Notes under the pieces: model-generated
Database searches by the model: none
Seen by the model: the letters and a program-made list of their open reading frames with translations, nothing else
Told to the model about the DNA's origin: nothing
In this document: positions 17,186 to 25,424 of the stretch, one piece after another
Layout of the letters: each line of letters starts with the position of its first letter
How positions within the stretch are numbered: the first letter of the stretch is position 1
Assembly (NCBI GenBank): GCA_002840765.1
Contig: PHCE01000008.1
Location: 62,001-126,000 of the forward strand
Reading direction: 5' to 3'
DNA length: 64,000 nucleotides
DNA from: Betaproteobacteria bacterium HGW-Betaproteobacteria-7
Lineage (GTDB): Bacteria; Pseudomonadota; Gammaproteobacteria; Burkholderiales; Rhodocyclaceae
Program-made: the position numbers and the translations under genes

Positions 17186-18481
17186 TCAGGTTGAATGGTG
17201 TGTGGCGAAATGCAGTTCGACCGCGCAGCCCTGGTTTTCGCGGCACAGTTGCAGCGAGCCACCATGTGCTCGAGCGACCATGTCGGACAGCATCAGTCCC
17301 AATCCGGTGCGCTCGGCGTAGTCTTGGGCGTCAAGCGCCTGCTGAAGCTGCAGGCGCTTGACCTCCGGGATGCCACTGCCGTTGTCCCGGACCTGGATGA
17401 CGGTATTTTGGCCCTGGCTGACGACGATCGACACGTGACTGGCCTGGTGGCGTGCCGAGTTGTCCAGCAGGTTCATCAGGGCAGCGGCGAGCAGATCCGG
17501 ATCGGCTTCGATTTGATCGATACCTTCGCAGCTTATGGTCAGGTTGTCGAAGCTCAGGTGGGCGACGACATCGGACAGGCTAAGTGCCTGCCAGTGGGGG
17601 CTGTTGCCGCTCCGGAACAGGGCGAGTAACGCCGTCACCACCCGCTGCAGGCGATTTGCCGCCAGGCGGGCGCGCGTCAGGCGTGGTAGCAGCTCCGCTG
17701 GGCTTTCGCGCATGGCGACGGCGAGTTGCGCATCGAGGCCAGCCAGCGGGGTCCGTAGGGCGTGTGCCGCATGGGCGGAAAAAGCGCGCTCGTTGGCCAC
17801 GCGTTGCGCGAGTCGGGCGCCCAGACTGGTAATGGCCCGATGCATGGGGGCCAGTTCGGCGCGACTCACCGGGGGCAGGTCTGCTGCATCGCCCAGCGGG
17901 TCAAAGAGCAGCACCGCCTGCGACAGGTCGGCGACAGGCTGGAGCTCCCGTTTCAGGCGATAGCTCATCCACAAAGCGCAACCCAGGCTGATCAGTAGGG
18001 CCATGCCTGCCGTGTACTGTGCGGCCTCGACACTGGCTTCCTCGCGTTCGGCAGCTTCTTGCGCCACATAGAGGGTCCATTTCCGATCTCCGGGCAGGCG
18101 CATGCCGTACACCCGCCAGGCATCTCCAGCGTCGGCGAGGCCCACGGTCGGACTGGCCAGCAGCGGCGCAACCGGGGCATTGTGTGAGCGCAGCAGGGTT
18201 CTGTTGCGGCTATCCACCACCTGCCAGATGAGGCGCTCGAGATGGGGCGGCGCCGGCATCGACACGGGACTGTCGGCATTGGCCGGCAACTCCCGAAGGT
18301 CGTACGAAAGCAGCCCGAACATGATCTGGGCGGATTCTTGCAGCGTCTGGTCGAGTAGTTCTTCGACCTCGTGCTGGATCACATACCAAACGGCGGCCGT
18401 CACCGCCAGGCTCCAGATCAGCGCAATCACGATCACCGTGCGCGACAGGCGAGTGCGGATCGACGGCGTGGTCCTGGTCAC
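17186..18481 (-). CDS. Sensor histidine kinase, QseC-like
   Basis: A 431-residue membrane kinase with an N-terminal transmembrane helix (TVIVIALIWSLAVTAAVWYV), a periplasmic sensor domain, and a second helix near residues 155-170. A HisKA domain follows (FSAHAAHALRTPLAGLDAQ, His in the AHALRTP motif), then a HATPase domain (LLDNSARHQ, VRDNGSGIP, RTGLGLMLSDMVARAHGG). It begins with GTG, overlapping the stop of the regulator gene by 4 bases (GTGA). Fourth and last gene of the operon PepSY - cytochrome b561 - regulator - kinase. Confidence 0.88.
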   Translation of the reverse strand: MTRTTPSIRTRLSRTVIVIALIWSLAVTAAVWYVIQHEVEELLDQTLQESAQIMFGLLSYDLRELPANADSPVSMPAPPHLERLIWQVVDSRNRTLLRSHNAPVAPLLASPTVGLADAGDAWRVYGMRLPGDRKWTLYVAQEAAEREEASVEAAQYTAGMALLISLGCALWMSYRLKRELQPVADLSQAVLLFDPLGDAADLPPVSRAELAPMHRAITSLGARLAQRVANERAFSAHAAHALRTPLAGLDAQLAVAMRESPAELLPRLTRARLAANRLQRVVTALLALFRSGNSPHWQALSLSDVVAHLSFDNLTISCEGIDQIEADPDLLAAALMNLLDNSARHQASHVSIVVSQGQNTVIQVRDNGSGIPEVKRLQLQQALDAQDYAERTGLGLMLSDMVARAHGGSLQLCRENQGCAVELHFATHHST

Positions 18482-19128
18482 CGGATGCGATAACCCATAC
18501 CGCGGACGGTTTCGATCAGCTCCTTGCCGAGCTTGCGCCGCAGGTTGCTGATGTGGACTTCGAGCGTGTTGCTCATCGCTTCGCCCTCGAAACCATTCAC
18601 CAAGGCATCAAGGTCGGGCTTGGAGACGATGCGCCCGGCGCGCAGCACCAACGCCTCAAGCAGTGCCCATTCGCGCGCGGTCAGCTCCATCTCGATGTTG
18701 TCCTGGCGCACCATCTTCGCGCCGAGGTCGATCTCGACCCGGCCGAAGATACGTTGATGACCGGCTACGCCGCTCAGGCGTCGGCCCATTGCCCGTACCC
18801 GGGCGGCAAGTTCCTCGGGGGCGAATGGCTTGACCAGATAGTCATCGGCTCCGCTGTCGAGGCCCTTGATGCGGTCGCTGATCAGGTCGCGCGCGGTCAG
18901 CACCACGGCCGGGGTGGCCGTGCCCTGGCGACGCAAGGCGGCGATCCAGTCAAGGCCCGAGCCGTCCGGTAGATTCCAATCGACCAACAGCAGATCGAAT
19001 GGCTCCTGGCCAAGGCCCGTGAGCTCGGCCAGCGAGGTGAACCAGTCGACCACGTGCCCCTCGCAGCGCAGAAAATCGCGCAGGCCCTCGCCGAGTATCG
19101 GGTCGTCTTCGAGCAGCAGCAGGCGCAT
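18478..19128 (-). CDS. Response regulator, OmpR/QseB type
   Basis: A 216-residue two-domain regulator. The receiver domain has the acidic pair ED at residues 7-8, phospho-acceptor D50 (LLLVDWNLPDG), conserved T (VVLTARD) and K (VKPFAPEEL). The winged helix ends with NTLEVHISNLRRKLG and VRGMGYRIR. I take the ATG as start; a TTG two codons upstream is also possible, and neither has a strong ribosome binding site. It is cotranscribed with the kinase that should phosphorylate it. Confidence 0.9.
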   Translation of the reverse strand: MRLLLLEDDPILGEGLRDFLRCEGHVVDWFTSLAELTGLGQEPFDLLLVDWNLPDGSGLDWIAALRRQGTATPAVVLTARDLISDRIKGLDSGADDYLVKPFAPEELAARVRAMGRRLSGVAGHQRIFGRVEIDLGAKMVRQDNIEMELTAREWALLEALVLRAGRIVSKPDLDALVNGFEGEAMSNTLEVHISNLRRKLGKELIETVRGMGYRIR

Positions 19129-19157
19129 GGGCAAATGGCTCTAGAGCTTCGGCTGTG

Positions 19158-19712
19158 TCAGCGGCTGGACGTTACGCCGCGGCGAACCTTCACCCCGGAG
19201 AACATTGCGCCAATCAGGTTGGTCCGTTCGACACGGCTCATGATGATCGCCGCTGCCGCATGCAAGCCGGCAAGACTGATCAGCGTCGTCCCCAGCAGTT
19301 CATGTACTTCCTGCAACCATTCCTCGCCCCAGAAGGCGTCGAGCGACTGCATGTAACCGCTGACGCCCAGCGCCAGCACCAGGGCGATCAGTGCCAGCAT
19401 CATCAGGGCGCCAACCGGATTGTGTCCCGGATGCGTATCGGGCTGTCCCGAGATAACCCGTTGCAGATGTTGCTTGAGCCGGGCGGGGGTGGGGAAGAAG
19501 TCGGCAAAGCGGGCGTGCTTCGAGCCGACGAAGCCCCAGAATATGCGCGCGACCACAAGGGCGCTTGCCGTATAGCCGATCCACTGGTGGAGTGATTCAC
19601 CGTCGTCGATGACAAAATAGTTCAGCAGTACGCAGCTGACCAGGCTCCAGTGAAAGATGCGGATGAATGGGTCCCAGACCCGGACTCCGCCGTTGGTTTG
19701 AATGTAGTTCAT
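19158..19712 (-). CDS. Cytochrome b561-type membrane protein
   Basis: A 184-residue integral membrane cytochrome of the b561 / Ni,Fe-hydrogenase b-type group. It has four hydrophobic segments and haem-ligand type histidines in WDPFIRIFHWSLV, GESLHQWIGY, VHELLGTTL and LAGLHAAAAI. It should carry electrons across the inner membrane. GGAG lies 8 bases before the ATG. It sits between a PepSY protein and a two-component system, a cluster in which the cytochrome probably supplies or withdraws electrons in response to a periplasmic signal; this role is inference. Confidence 0.85.
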   Translation of the reverse strand: MNYIQTNGGVRVWDPFIRIFHWSLVSCVLLNYFVIDDGESLHQWIGYTASALVVARIFWGFVGSKHARFADFFPTPARLKQHLQRVISGQPDTHPGHNPVGALMMLALIALVLALGVSGYMQSLDAFWGEEWLQEVHELLGTTLISLAGLHAAAAIIMSRVERTNLIGAMFSGVKVRRGVTSSR

Positions 19713-19786
19713 GACAGTTGCTCCCAAGATGGCGGCGTCAGACTGCCTGAGCACTCGCCGCCGGTATGCCAGAATCGATGCACTGA

Positions 19787-20047
19787 TCAGGCTTTGACTT
19801 CGAGCACGGCGCCGGTGATCGGATCGAAGTAGATCTCGACCTTCTTGCCATTCTTGTCGAAACCGTAGATCTCGTAGCACTTGCCCTTGCTCACCTTGAA
19901 GGTCTTGATCTGGTAGCCCTGAGCTTCGAGTTGTGCCTTGAAGTCGGACTCCTTCATCCACTTTTCTTCCGGAGCATTGCAGGTGGGGCCGGCCAATACA
20001 CTGGTGGCGGTCAAGGCGATAACGATCGATGTGATGAGTTTTTTCAT
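19787..20047 (-). CDS. Small periplasmic PepSY-domain protein
   Basis: An 86-residue exported protein: signal peptide to about ATSVLAG, then a PepSY-type alpha/beta unit (MKESDFKAQLEAQGYQIKTF, GKCYEIYGFDKNGKKVEIYFDPITGAVLEV). The pattern of a helix followed by 'G.....v......Y.v...d..G..v.v.vD..tG.v' is the PepSY consensus. Two cysteines (C24 and one in GKCYEIYG) could form a disulphide. GAGG lies before the ATG. It is the first gene of the cytochrome b561/QseBC-like operon, so the promoter should lie in 20048-20150. Confidence 0.85.
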   Translation of the reverse strand: MKKLITSIVIALTATSVLAGPTCNAPEEKWMKESDFKAQLEAQGYQIKTFKVSKGKCYEIYGFDKNGKKVEIYFDPITGAVLEVKA

Positions 20048-20208
20048 GTTGATGTCCTCTGTCAGGTTAAGTCCCCCGGGTGGGGCGACGGAGTACATTT
20101 GAACTCGCCAATATGAAGATAGGCTGAAGCGGGGTATTTCATTTGTATAAAAATGTTTCGAGCGTGTGTTCGGCATTGAGGCGCCGACACAAGCTCATGC
20201 CGCCCCGC

Positions 20209-21495
20209 TCAGGATTTCCCGGCCACGCACGCGCGCTGGATCAACAGCGCCCGTTCCCGGCTATTGCGCGTGAGTTGAGCGGCCCGTTCGAATTCCGCAC
20301 GCGCTTCTTCGAACCGTTCAAGACGCATGAGCAGATCGCCGCGCACCGCCGGCAGCAGGTGGTAGTTCTGCAACGCCGGTTCGGCCCGCAGGCCGTCGAC
20401 CAGTTCGAGTGCTGAAGCCGGGCCGTAAGCCTCGGCGACGGCGACGGCACGGTTGAGCCGAACGACCGGCGAGGGGGCAAGCTGGTCGAGCGCATCGTAC
20501 AGGGCGACGATGCGCTGCCAGTCGGTGTCCTCGGTGCGTGCGGCGCGGGCGTGGCAGGCGGCGATGCCGGCTTGCAACGCATAGCGCCCGGAGCCCCAGG
20601 GGCCGGCCAGCGCTTCGGCATGCGCCAGGGCGTCGAGACCGCGGCGAATGAGCAGACGATCCCAGCGCCGGCGGTCCTGGTCGAGCAGCAGCACCGGTTC
20701 GCCGTCGGGCGCAACGCGGGCGGCGAAGCGCGAGGCTTGAATTTCCATCAGCGCGACCAGGCCGAAGACTTCGCTTTCGCCGGGCATCAGGCCGGCGAGC
20801 ACGCGTCCGAGGCGCAACGCTTCTTCGCACAGCCCCGGGCGCAGCCAGTCGTTGCCGGCGGTGGCGGCGTAGCCCTCATTGAAGATCAGGTAGATGACTT
20901 CGAGCACCGAGGCCAGGCGTTCGTGCAGTTCCCTACCGCGCGGCACTTCGAAGGGGATACGGGCCGCCGCGAGGGTGCGCTTGGCGCGCACGATGCGCTG
21001 GGCGATGGTCGCTTCCGGCTTCAGATAGGCGCGGGCGATCTCGTCGGTGGTGAGCCCGCCCATGACGCGCAGGGTCAGCGCCGAGCGCGCTTCAGGCGGC
21101 AACAGCGGATGGCAGGCGGTGAACATCAGGCGCAGCAGATCGTCGCCGATGGCGTCGTCGAGACGGGCGTCGACGGCTTCGCCATGCGCATCGCTGGCCG
21201 CCGTGTGGAGGAAATCGAGTTCGCGCGCGATCTCGTGCTCCTTGCCGGCAGTGAGCCGGGCGTGGCGCAGCTGGTCAAGGGCGCGTCGCTGCGTGGCGGT
21301 CATTAGCCAGGCCGCCGGGTTGTCCGGCACGCCGTCGCGCGGCCAAGTTTCGAGAGCAGCCAGGAGGGCATCCTGAGCGGCTTCTTCGGCGAGGCTGAAA
21401 TCGCGCAGGAGGCGTCCCGCCCGGCCGATGATGCGCGGCGCTTCGAGGCGCCAGATGGCCTCGATGGCGCGGCGTGTTTCGTCCGTCACCGTCAT
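20209..21495 (-). CDS. ECF42-type RNA polymerase sigma factor with C-terminal TPR-like extension
   Basis: A 428-residue sigma factor. Sigma2 is at the N-terminus (LLRDFSLAEEAAQDALLAALETWP, NPAAWLMTATQRRALDQLR), and sigma4 at about 130-185 (LPPEARSALTLRVMGGLTTDEIARAYL). A long C-terminal helical region follows (FNEGYAA, ALCEEALRLGR-like repeats, VRLNRAVAVAEAYGP, LERFEEARAEFERAAQLT). This architecture, with adjacent DGPF proteins and no anti-sigma gene, defines the ECF42 group. It follows the NTF2-VOC gene by 9 bases and ends an operon whose promoter matches the ECF42 motif. Confidence 0.9.
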   Translation of the reverse strand: MTVTDETRRAIEAIWRLEAPRIIGRAGRLLRDFSLAEEAAQDALLAALETWPRDGVPDNPAAWLMTATQRRALDQLRHARLTAGKEHEIARELDFLHTAASDAHGEAVDARLDDAIGDDLLRLMFTACHPLLPPEARSALTLRVMGGLTTDEIARAYLKPEATIAQRIVRAKRTLAAARIPFEVPRGRELHERLASVLEVIYLIFNEGYAATAGNDWLRPGLCEEALRLGRVLAGLMPGESEVFGLVALMEIQASRFAARVAPDGEPVLLLDQDRRRWDRLLIRRGLDALAHAEALAGPWGSGRYALQAGIAACHARAARTEDTDWQRIVALYDALDQLAPSPVVRLNRAVAVAEAYGPASALELVDGLRAEPALQNYHLLPAVRGDLLMRLERFEEARAEFERAAQLTRNSRERALLIQRACVAGKS

Positions 21496-21504
21496 TGGCC
21501 GGCG

Positions 21505-22335
21505 CTAATGCATCGAGTGCAGCCCGATGATGTTGCCCTCGGTGTCCTTGACCAGCGCGATATGGCCGTATGGGCCGATGGCGAACTTCGCCTTGACGAT
21601 TTCGCCACCGGACTCAGCGGCGCGGGTGGCCTGGACGGCGCAATCGGCACAGTTGAAGTACACGATCACGCTGTTGTCGCCGGCAGCGAAGCCTTCCATC
21701 CGCGCCAAGGCGCCGCTCGCGCCGGAACTCGCGGGCTGCATCGGGAATGCCCAGAGATCGATCGGACTTTCGAGCCGGGTGAACGCGAAATCGAAAACCG
21801 CCGCGTAGAACGCCTTGGCGCGCTCCATGTCGTTGACGTAGATTTCGAACCAGCCGACCGGATTGAAGTTGGCGCCGCCACAGCCGCCGGCGGAGGTCTC
21901 CCCGGCGGCTGAAACGTCGGGGGAGAGGACCGTTTTTTCGGTGTACGGATCGAACGGCGCCGAGCAATGGTCATGCACGATCAGCCAGCGGCCGGTGGTC
22001 TGCTTCCTCCAGACGATCGAACTGCGCAACCAGTGGCGCCCGGCCGGATGACCCGGTGGCACATCGGTGAAGTGCCAGAGAAAATGCGCGCAGGCCAGGT
22101 CGCTGCCGAGCGCGAGCGTCAGGTCGCGAGTCTCCAGGGCAAATTGTTCGGGGAAGTATGGCAGGCAGTCGACAATCTTCCGGCGAAAGTTTTCGACGCC
22201 TTCGGAAAATGGCGGGATGGCGTCGAAGCAGACGGCATCGGGCGCATAGAGCGCCACCAGGCGGTCGACGTCCTTGGCGCAGAAGGCGGCTTGCCACTCG
22301 CTGAGAGCGGCGCGGATGAGATTTTCGTCGTTCAT
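21505..22335 (-). CDS. NTF2-like (SnoaL/DUF4440) + VOC domain fusion protein
   Basis: A 276-residue protein joining two small folds that are usually separate. Residues 1-130 are a SnoaL/NTF2-like domain (LSEWQAAFCAKDVDRLVALYAPDAVCFDA, SSIVWRKQTTGRWLIVHDHCS). Residues 155-276 are a VOC (glyoxalase-fold) domain (FNPVGWFEIYVNDMERAKAFYAAVF, FAIGPYGHIALVKDTEGNIIGLHS). A Gly-rich linker (ETSAGGCGGANF) separates them. The start is the ATG with AAGGAA upstream; the open frame before it shadows the YCII gene. Both domain types accompany ECF sigma factors; the substrate is unknown. Confidence 0.82.
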   Translation of the reverse strand: MNDENLIRAALSEWQAAFCAKDVDRLVALYAPDAVCFDAIPPFSEGVENFRRKIVDCLPYFPEQFALETRDLTLALGSDLACAHFLWHFTDVPPGHPAGRHWLRSSIVWRKQTTGRWLIVHDHCSAPFDPYTEKTVLSPDVSAAGETSAGGCGGANFNPVGWFEIYVNDMERAKAFYAAVFDFAFTRLESPIDLWAFPMQPASSGASGALARMEGFAAGDNSVIVYFNCADCAVQATRAAESGGEIVKAKFAIGPYGHIALVKDTEGNIIGLHSMH

Positions 22336-22345
22336 GGTGAATTCC

Positions 22346-22708
22346 TTACAGTACGTGGCAAGGCGCGCATTCGCGTACTTCCACAGCGGCAAAATCAACG
22401 GCCGGACAGCGCTCGGCAATGGCAACCGCTGTTTGGCGACTGGCGACGTCGATGAGGAAAAAGCCGCCGACCATTTCCTTGGCCTCGGCGAAGGGGCCAT
22501 CGACCAGCGACGGCAGGGCGTCCGGCGCGCTCCGGCTGACGCGCACGGCGTGGTCGTCGGGGCGCAGCGATTCGGCGCGCAGAAGAACCCCGTCACGCTG
22601 CAAGTCGCTGGTGAAGGCCATCATCGCGTCGTAACGGCGGTGCGCCTCATCTGGCGGGCAAGCGGCGCGCTGGCCGCGGGGTTCGACGATCAGAAGCAGA
22701 TAGGGCAT
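22346..22708 (-). CDS. YCII-related DGPF-domain protein (second copy)
   Basis: A 120-residue ferredoxin-like fold protein of the YCII/DGPF family: MPYLLLIVEP start, RYDAMMAFTSDLQRDGVLL, then the diagnostic SLVDGPFAEAKEMVGGFFLIDV. Proteins of this type are the regular partners of ECF42 sigma factors; their biochemical role is not established. It is shorter than and only partly like the paralogue immediately upstream, and sits 10 bases before the NTF2-VOC gene. Confidence 0.87.
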   Translation of the reverse strand: MPYLLLIVEPRGQRAACPPDEAHRRYDAMMAFTSDLQRDGVLLRAESLRPDDHAVRVSRSAPDALPSLVDGPFAEAKEMVGGFFLIDVASRQTAVAIAERCPAVDFAAVEVRECAPCHVL

Positions 22709-22794
22709 GGCATGTTCCTCTTGGGTAGGAGTCCCCATTTCTGGGTTCATTGCGGCGGCGATGAACAATCGACTCTGCAGGGGTGGATTCGTTC

Positions 22795-23211
22795 TCAGGC
22801 GGGCAGGTCGAGCGCCTTGAAGCGCTCGATCGCCGGGGAGGGGGCGAAGTCCTCGAGGCCGTAGAGCGGGCGCACCTCGATTTCAGCCGGCATCCCGGCG
22901 CCGTTCGGGTTGGGAAAGCGGCGGCTCCATTCAAGCGCTTCTTCGCGGCTGCGCGCCTGGATCAGGGTATAGCCGGCGATCAGCTCCCTGGAAGCGGCGA
23001 ACGGGCCGTCGACGACGGTGCGTTTGTCGCCCTCGTAGCGGAGGCGCCAACCGGCCGACGAGGGCTTGAGCCCGGAAGCATCGAGCAGTGCGCCAGCGCG
23101 GGCCAGTTCCTCGTGGAATGCCGCCATGGCTGCAAGAAGTTCTTCCTCGGGAGCTGGCGTGCATGCCGCTTCCGATTCGGGGGTGGCTTTGACGATGATC
23201 ATGTAGCGCAT
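22795..23211 (-). CDS. YCII-related DGPF-domain protein (first copy)
   Basis: A 138-residue YCII/DGPF protein: MRYMIIVKATPESE start, LLAAMAAFHEELARAGALLDASGLKPS, diagnostic TVVDGPFAASRELIAGYTLIQA, and a longer C-terminal tail ending PAIERFKALDLPA. AGGAG lies 6 bases before the ATG; the long open frame upstream is non-coding. It is the first gene of the ECF42 operon, with the promoter-like sequence 38-64 bases upstream of its start. Confidence 0.9.
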   Translation of the reverse strand: MRYMIIVKATPESEAACTPAPEEELLAAMAAFHEELARAGALLDASGLKPSSAGWRLRYEGDKRTVVDGPFAASRELIAGYTLIQARSREEALEWSRRFPNPNGAGMPAEIEVRPLYGLEDFAPSPAIERFKALDLPA

Positions 23212-23247
23212 GGTGTTCTCCTGGTGAATGAGGGGCTTCATGTGTAC

Positions 23248-23274
23248 GACGTGCGGGTTTGGCTGAAATCGACA
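23248..23274 (-). promoter_or_regulatory. Candidate ECF42-dependent promoter
   Basis: Reading leftwards, TGTCGA (23274-23269) is followed by exactly 17 bases and then CGTC (23251-23248). The reported ECF42 promoter has TGTCGA at -35 and CGA/TC at -10. The expected transcript start lies about 30 bases before the first DGPF gene. This suggests that the sigma factor at the end of the operon drives its own expression. Confidence 0.72.
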
Positions 23275-23479
23275 CGTTCGGCAGATGGCGTTGCTGAAAA
23301 TTTCACCCTTTGGCGTCAGGCCCCGGCTTCCCTGCACCAACATCTCGCATCCCGCGGCGCTGTGCGCCGAACTGGTGCGCAGCTGGTGCGCTTCTGGCAA
23401 GACCTGCCCATGCGGCAGGCCATTCGTGTCGTTGGCATCCCGGTTGCTTGAACAAGGCAACAGTCCACCGATTCCGGCC

Positions 23480-24643
23480 ATGTTCGCCAATCTGCACAAT
23501 CTTTCCCACCATGCCGCCTGGCGTCGTCAGCTCGAGATGATCCTCGAGTCGACGGGCGAAGGCATCTACGGCATTGATTTGAAAGGCCGCTGCATTTTCA
23601 TCAACGAGGCCGGCGCGGTGATGCTCGGCTATACCCCGGATGAAGTGCTCGGGCGGCCGATGCACTATCTGATCCACCACTCGCATGCGGACGAAACATT
23701 GATGCCGGTGCACGAATGCCGGATCTATCAGGCATTCCGCGAGGGGCAGGGGGTCAGGGTCGATGACGAGGTTTTGTGGCGACGCGATGGCAGCAGCTTC
23801 CCCGCCGAGTACGCCTCCTACCCGATCCGGGACGGGGAAACGGTAGTCGGTGCCGTCGTCACCTTCAACGACATTACCGAACGCAAGCGCAGCGCCCGGC
23901 TGCAGCAGGAAGCCAACGACCAACTGGAGAAGCGGGTGCGCGAGCGCACCGCCGAACTGACGGTCGCCCACGACAACCTGCGTCAGTCGAACGAATCGCT
24001 GCGCCGCCTGGCAGCGCACCTGAACTCGGTGCGTGAGGAGGAGCGGCGGCACATCGCCCGCGATGTTCACGACGAATTGGGGGCTGCGCTGACGGCATTG
24101 CAACTGGAAATGAGTTGGCTGCGCCATCGGCTGGCCGATGATCCTGCCTTGGGGGGCAAGCTGGACAGCATGCTCGACATTGGTGACCATGCCATGCAGG
24201 CCGTGCGGCGTATCCTCAACGACCTGCGTCCCGGCATCCTTGACCACCTGGGCCTGTGGGCAGCGCTGGAGGGCCTGCTGCTCGATTTCCAGAAACGCAG
24301 CGGGCTGAGCTGCAGTTTTGTCTGTTCGCCGGAGATCGAACGCTGTCGGCTCGGTCGAGACGCGGAGATCGCGCTGTACCGCATCGTCCAGGAGGTCCTG
24401 ACCAACGTTTCCCGCCACGCCCAGGCAAGCCGGGTGGAATTGCGGGTCAGCGCCACGGGGCGCGATCTGGAACTGCTCATCGCCGACGACGGCCAGGGTA
24501 TGCGGGTGCCGCGGCAGCCGACCTCCTTCGGTCTGTTGGGCATGCGCGAACGAACCTTGGCGCTGGGCGGCAGCCTGGAAATCATCAGCAGTCCCGGCAA
24601 GGGTGTCCGCATCATGCTGCGCCTGCCGAACGTCATTGCCTGA
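23480..24643 (+). CDS. PAS-containing NarL-family sensor histidine kinase (HisKA_3)
   Basis: A 387-residue kinase without obvious transmembrane segments. A PAS domain spans about 15-140 (MILESTGEGIYGIDLKGRCIFINEAGA, GYTPDEVLGRP, VVTFNDITERKR). A coiled coil follows (about 145-190), then HisKA_3 with the phosphorylated His in EEERRHIARDVHDELGAAL, and a HATPase domain (EVLTNVSRHA, IADDGQGM, FGLLGMRERTLALGG). The ATG start is chosen because it opens the recognisable protein, although its ribosome binding site is weak and a GTG 18 codons upstream is possible. Its response regulator starts 8 bases after the stop. Confidence 0.85.
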   Translation: MFANLHNLSHHAAWRRQLEMILESTGEGIYGIDLKGRCIFINEAGAVMLGYTPDEVLGRPMHYLIHHSHADETLMPVHECRIYQAFREGQGVRVDDEVLWRRDGSSFPAEYASYPIRDGETVVGAVVTFNDITERKRSARLQQEANDQLEKRVRERTAELTVAHDNLRQSNESLRRLAAHLNSVREEERRHIARDVHDELGAALTALQLEMSWLRHRLADDPALGGKLDSMLDIGDHAMQAVRRILNDLRPGILDHLGLWAALEGLLLDFQKRSGLSCSFVCSPEIERCRLGRDAEIALYRIVQEVLTNVSRHAQASRVELRVSATGRDLELLIADDGQGMRVPRQPTSFGLLGMRERTLALGGSLEIISSPGKGVRIMLRLPNVIA

Positions 24644-24651
24644 GGAATGTG

Positions 24652-25293
24652 ATGACCGCGATTCTCATCGTCGACGACCACATGATCATCCGCCGGGGCC
24701 TGCGCCAGATCCTTTCCGAGGACCAGGCGATCGGTGCCATCCACGATGCCGAGGACGGCCCCTCGGCCCTGCGTATCTTGCGCTCGACAGCGGTCGATGT
24801 CGTGTTGCTGGATATCGCCCTTGGCGAGCGTGATGGACTGGATGTCCTGAAGACGCTGCATGGCGAATTCCCCCGTCTCGGGGTGATCATGCTGTCGGTG
24901 TATCCGGAGAACCAATTCGCCCTGCGCGCCATCCGCGGCGGCGCCCATGCCTACCTGAACAAGGGCTGCAGCCCGGACATCCTGTTTGCCGCCATCGCCA
25001 AGGTGGCCAGCGGTGGCCTCTACATCACGCCCGTGCTCGCCGAGCTGCTGGCGGAGAACGTGCGCGGGGCTGCCGGCGACGAGAGCGCGCCGCATGAGGT
25101 GCTCTCCAACCGCGAATTCCAGGTGCTCCAGTTGTTGGCGCAGGGGCGCAGCATCTCGCAGATCGCCCAGCAGTTGATGCTGTCGGCCAACACCATCTCC
25201 ACCTACCGTGCCCGCATCTTCGAGAAGCTGGGCCTGCACAATGCGGCCGACCTTTTTGGCTACGCCGCCCGCCATCGATTGATCAGCGTGTAG
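24652..25293 (+). CDS. Response regulator, NarL/LuxR type
   Basis: A 213-residue regulator with a receiver domain (DD at 8-9, phospho-acceptor D54 in VVLLDIALGERDG, conserved S and K) and a LuxR helix-turn-helix (LSNREFQVLQLLAQGRSISQIAQQLMLSANTISTYRARIFEKLGL). It forms a pair with the preceding kinase. The cyanate operon begins 131 bases downstream on the same strand and no CynR-type LysR regulator is present, so this system may control cyanate use; that link rests only on position. Confidence 0.9.
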   Translation: MTAILIVDDHMIIRRGLRQILSEDQAIGAIHDAEDGPSALRILRSTAVDVVLLDIALGERDGLDVLKTLHGEFPRLGVIMLSVYPENQFALRAIRGGAHAYLNKGCSPDILFAAIAKVASGGLYITPVLAELLAENVRGAAGDESAPHEVLSNREFQVLQLLAQGRSISQIAQQLMLSANTISTYRARIFEKLGLHNAADLFGYAARHRLISV

Positions 25294-25424
25294 TGATCCC
25301 ACTACAGGCGAATCATGGCTGTCGTGATACACGGCAGCTCGCCTCTTGGCGATGATGGGTCCCAGAAGAAGCTTGGTCGCAACGAGGCGCCAGGTTGGCC
25401 CGGATCCATCATCAGGAGTTGTTC

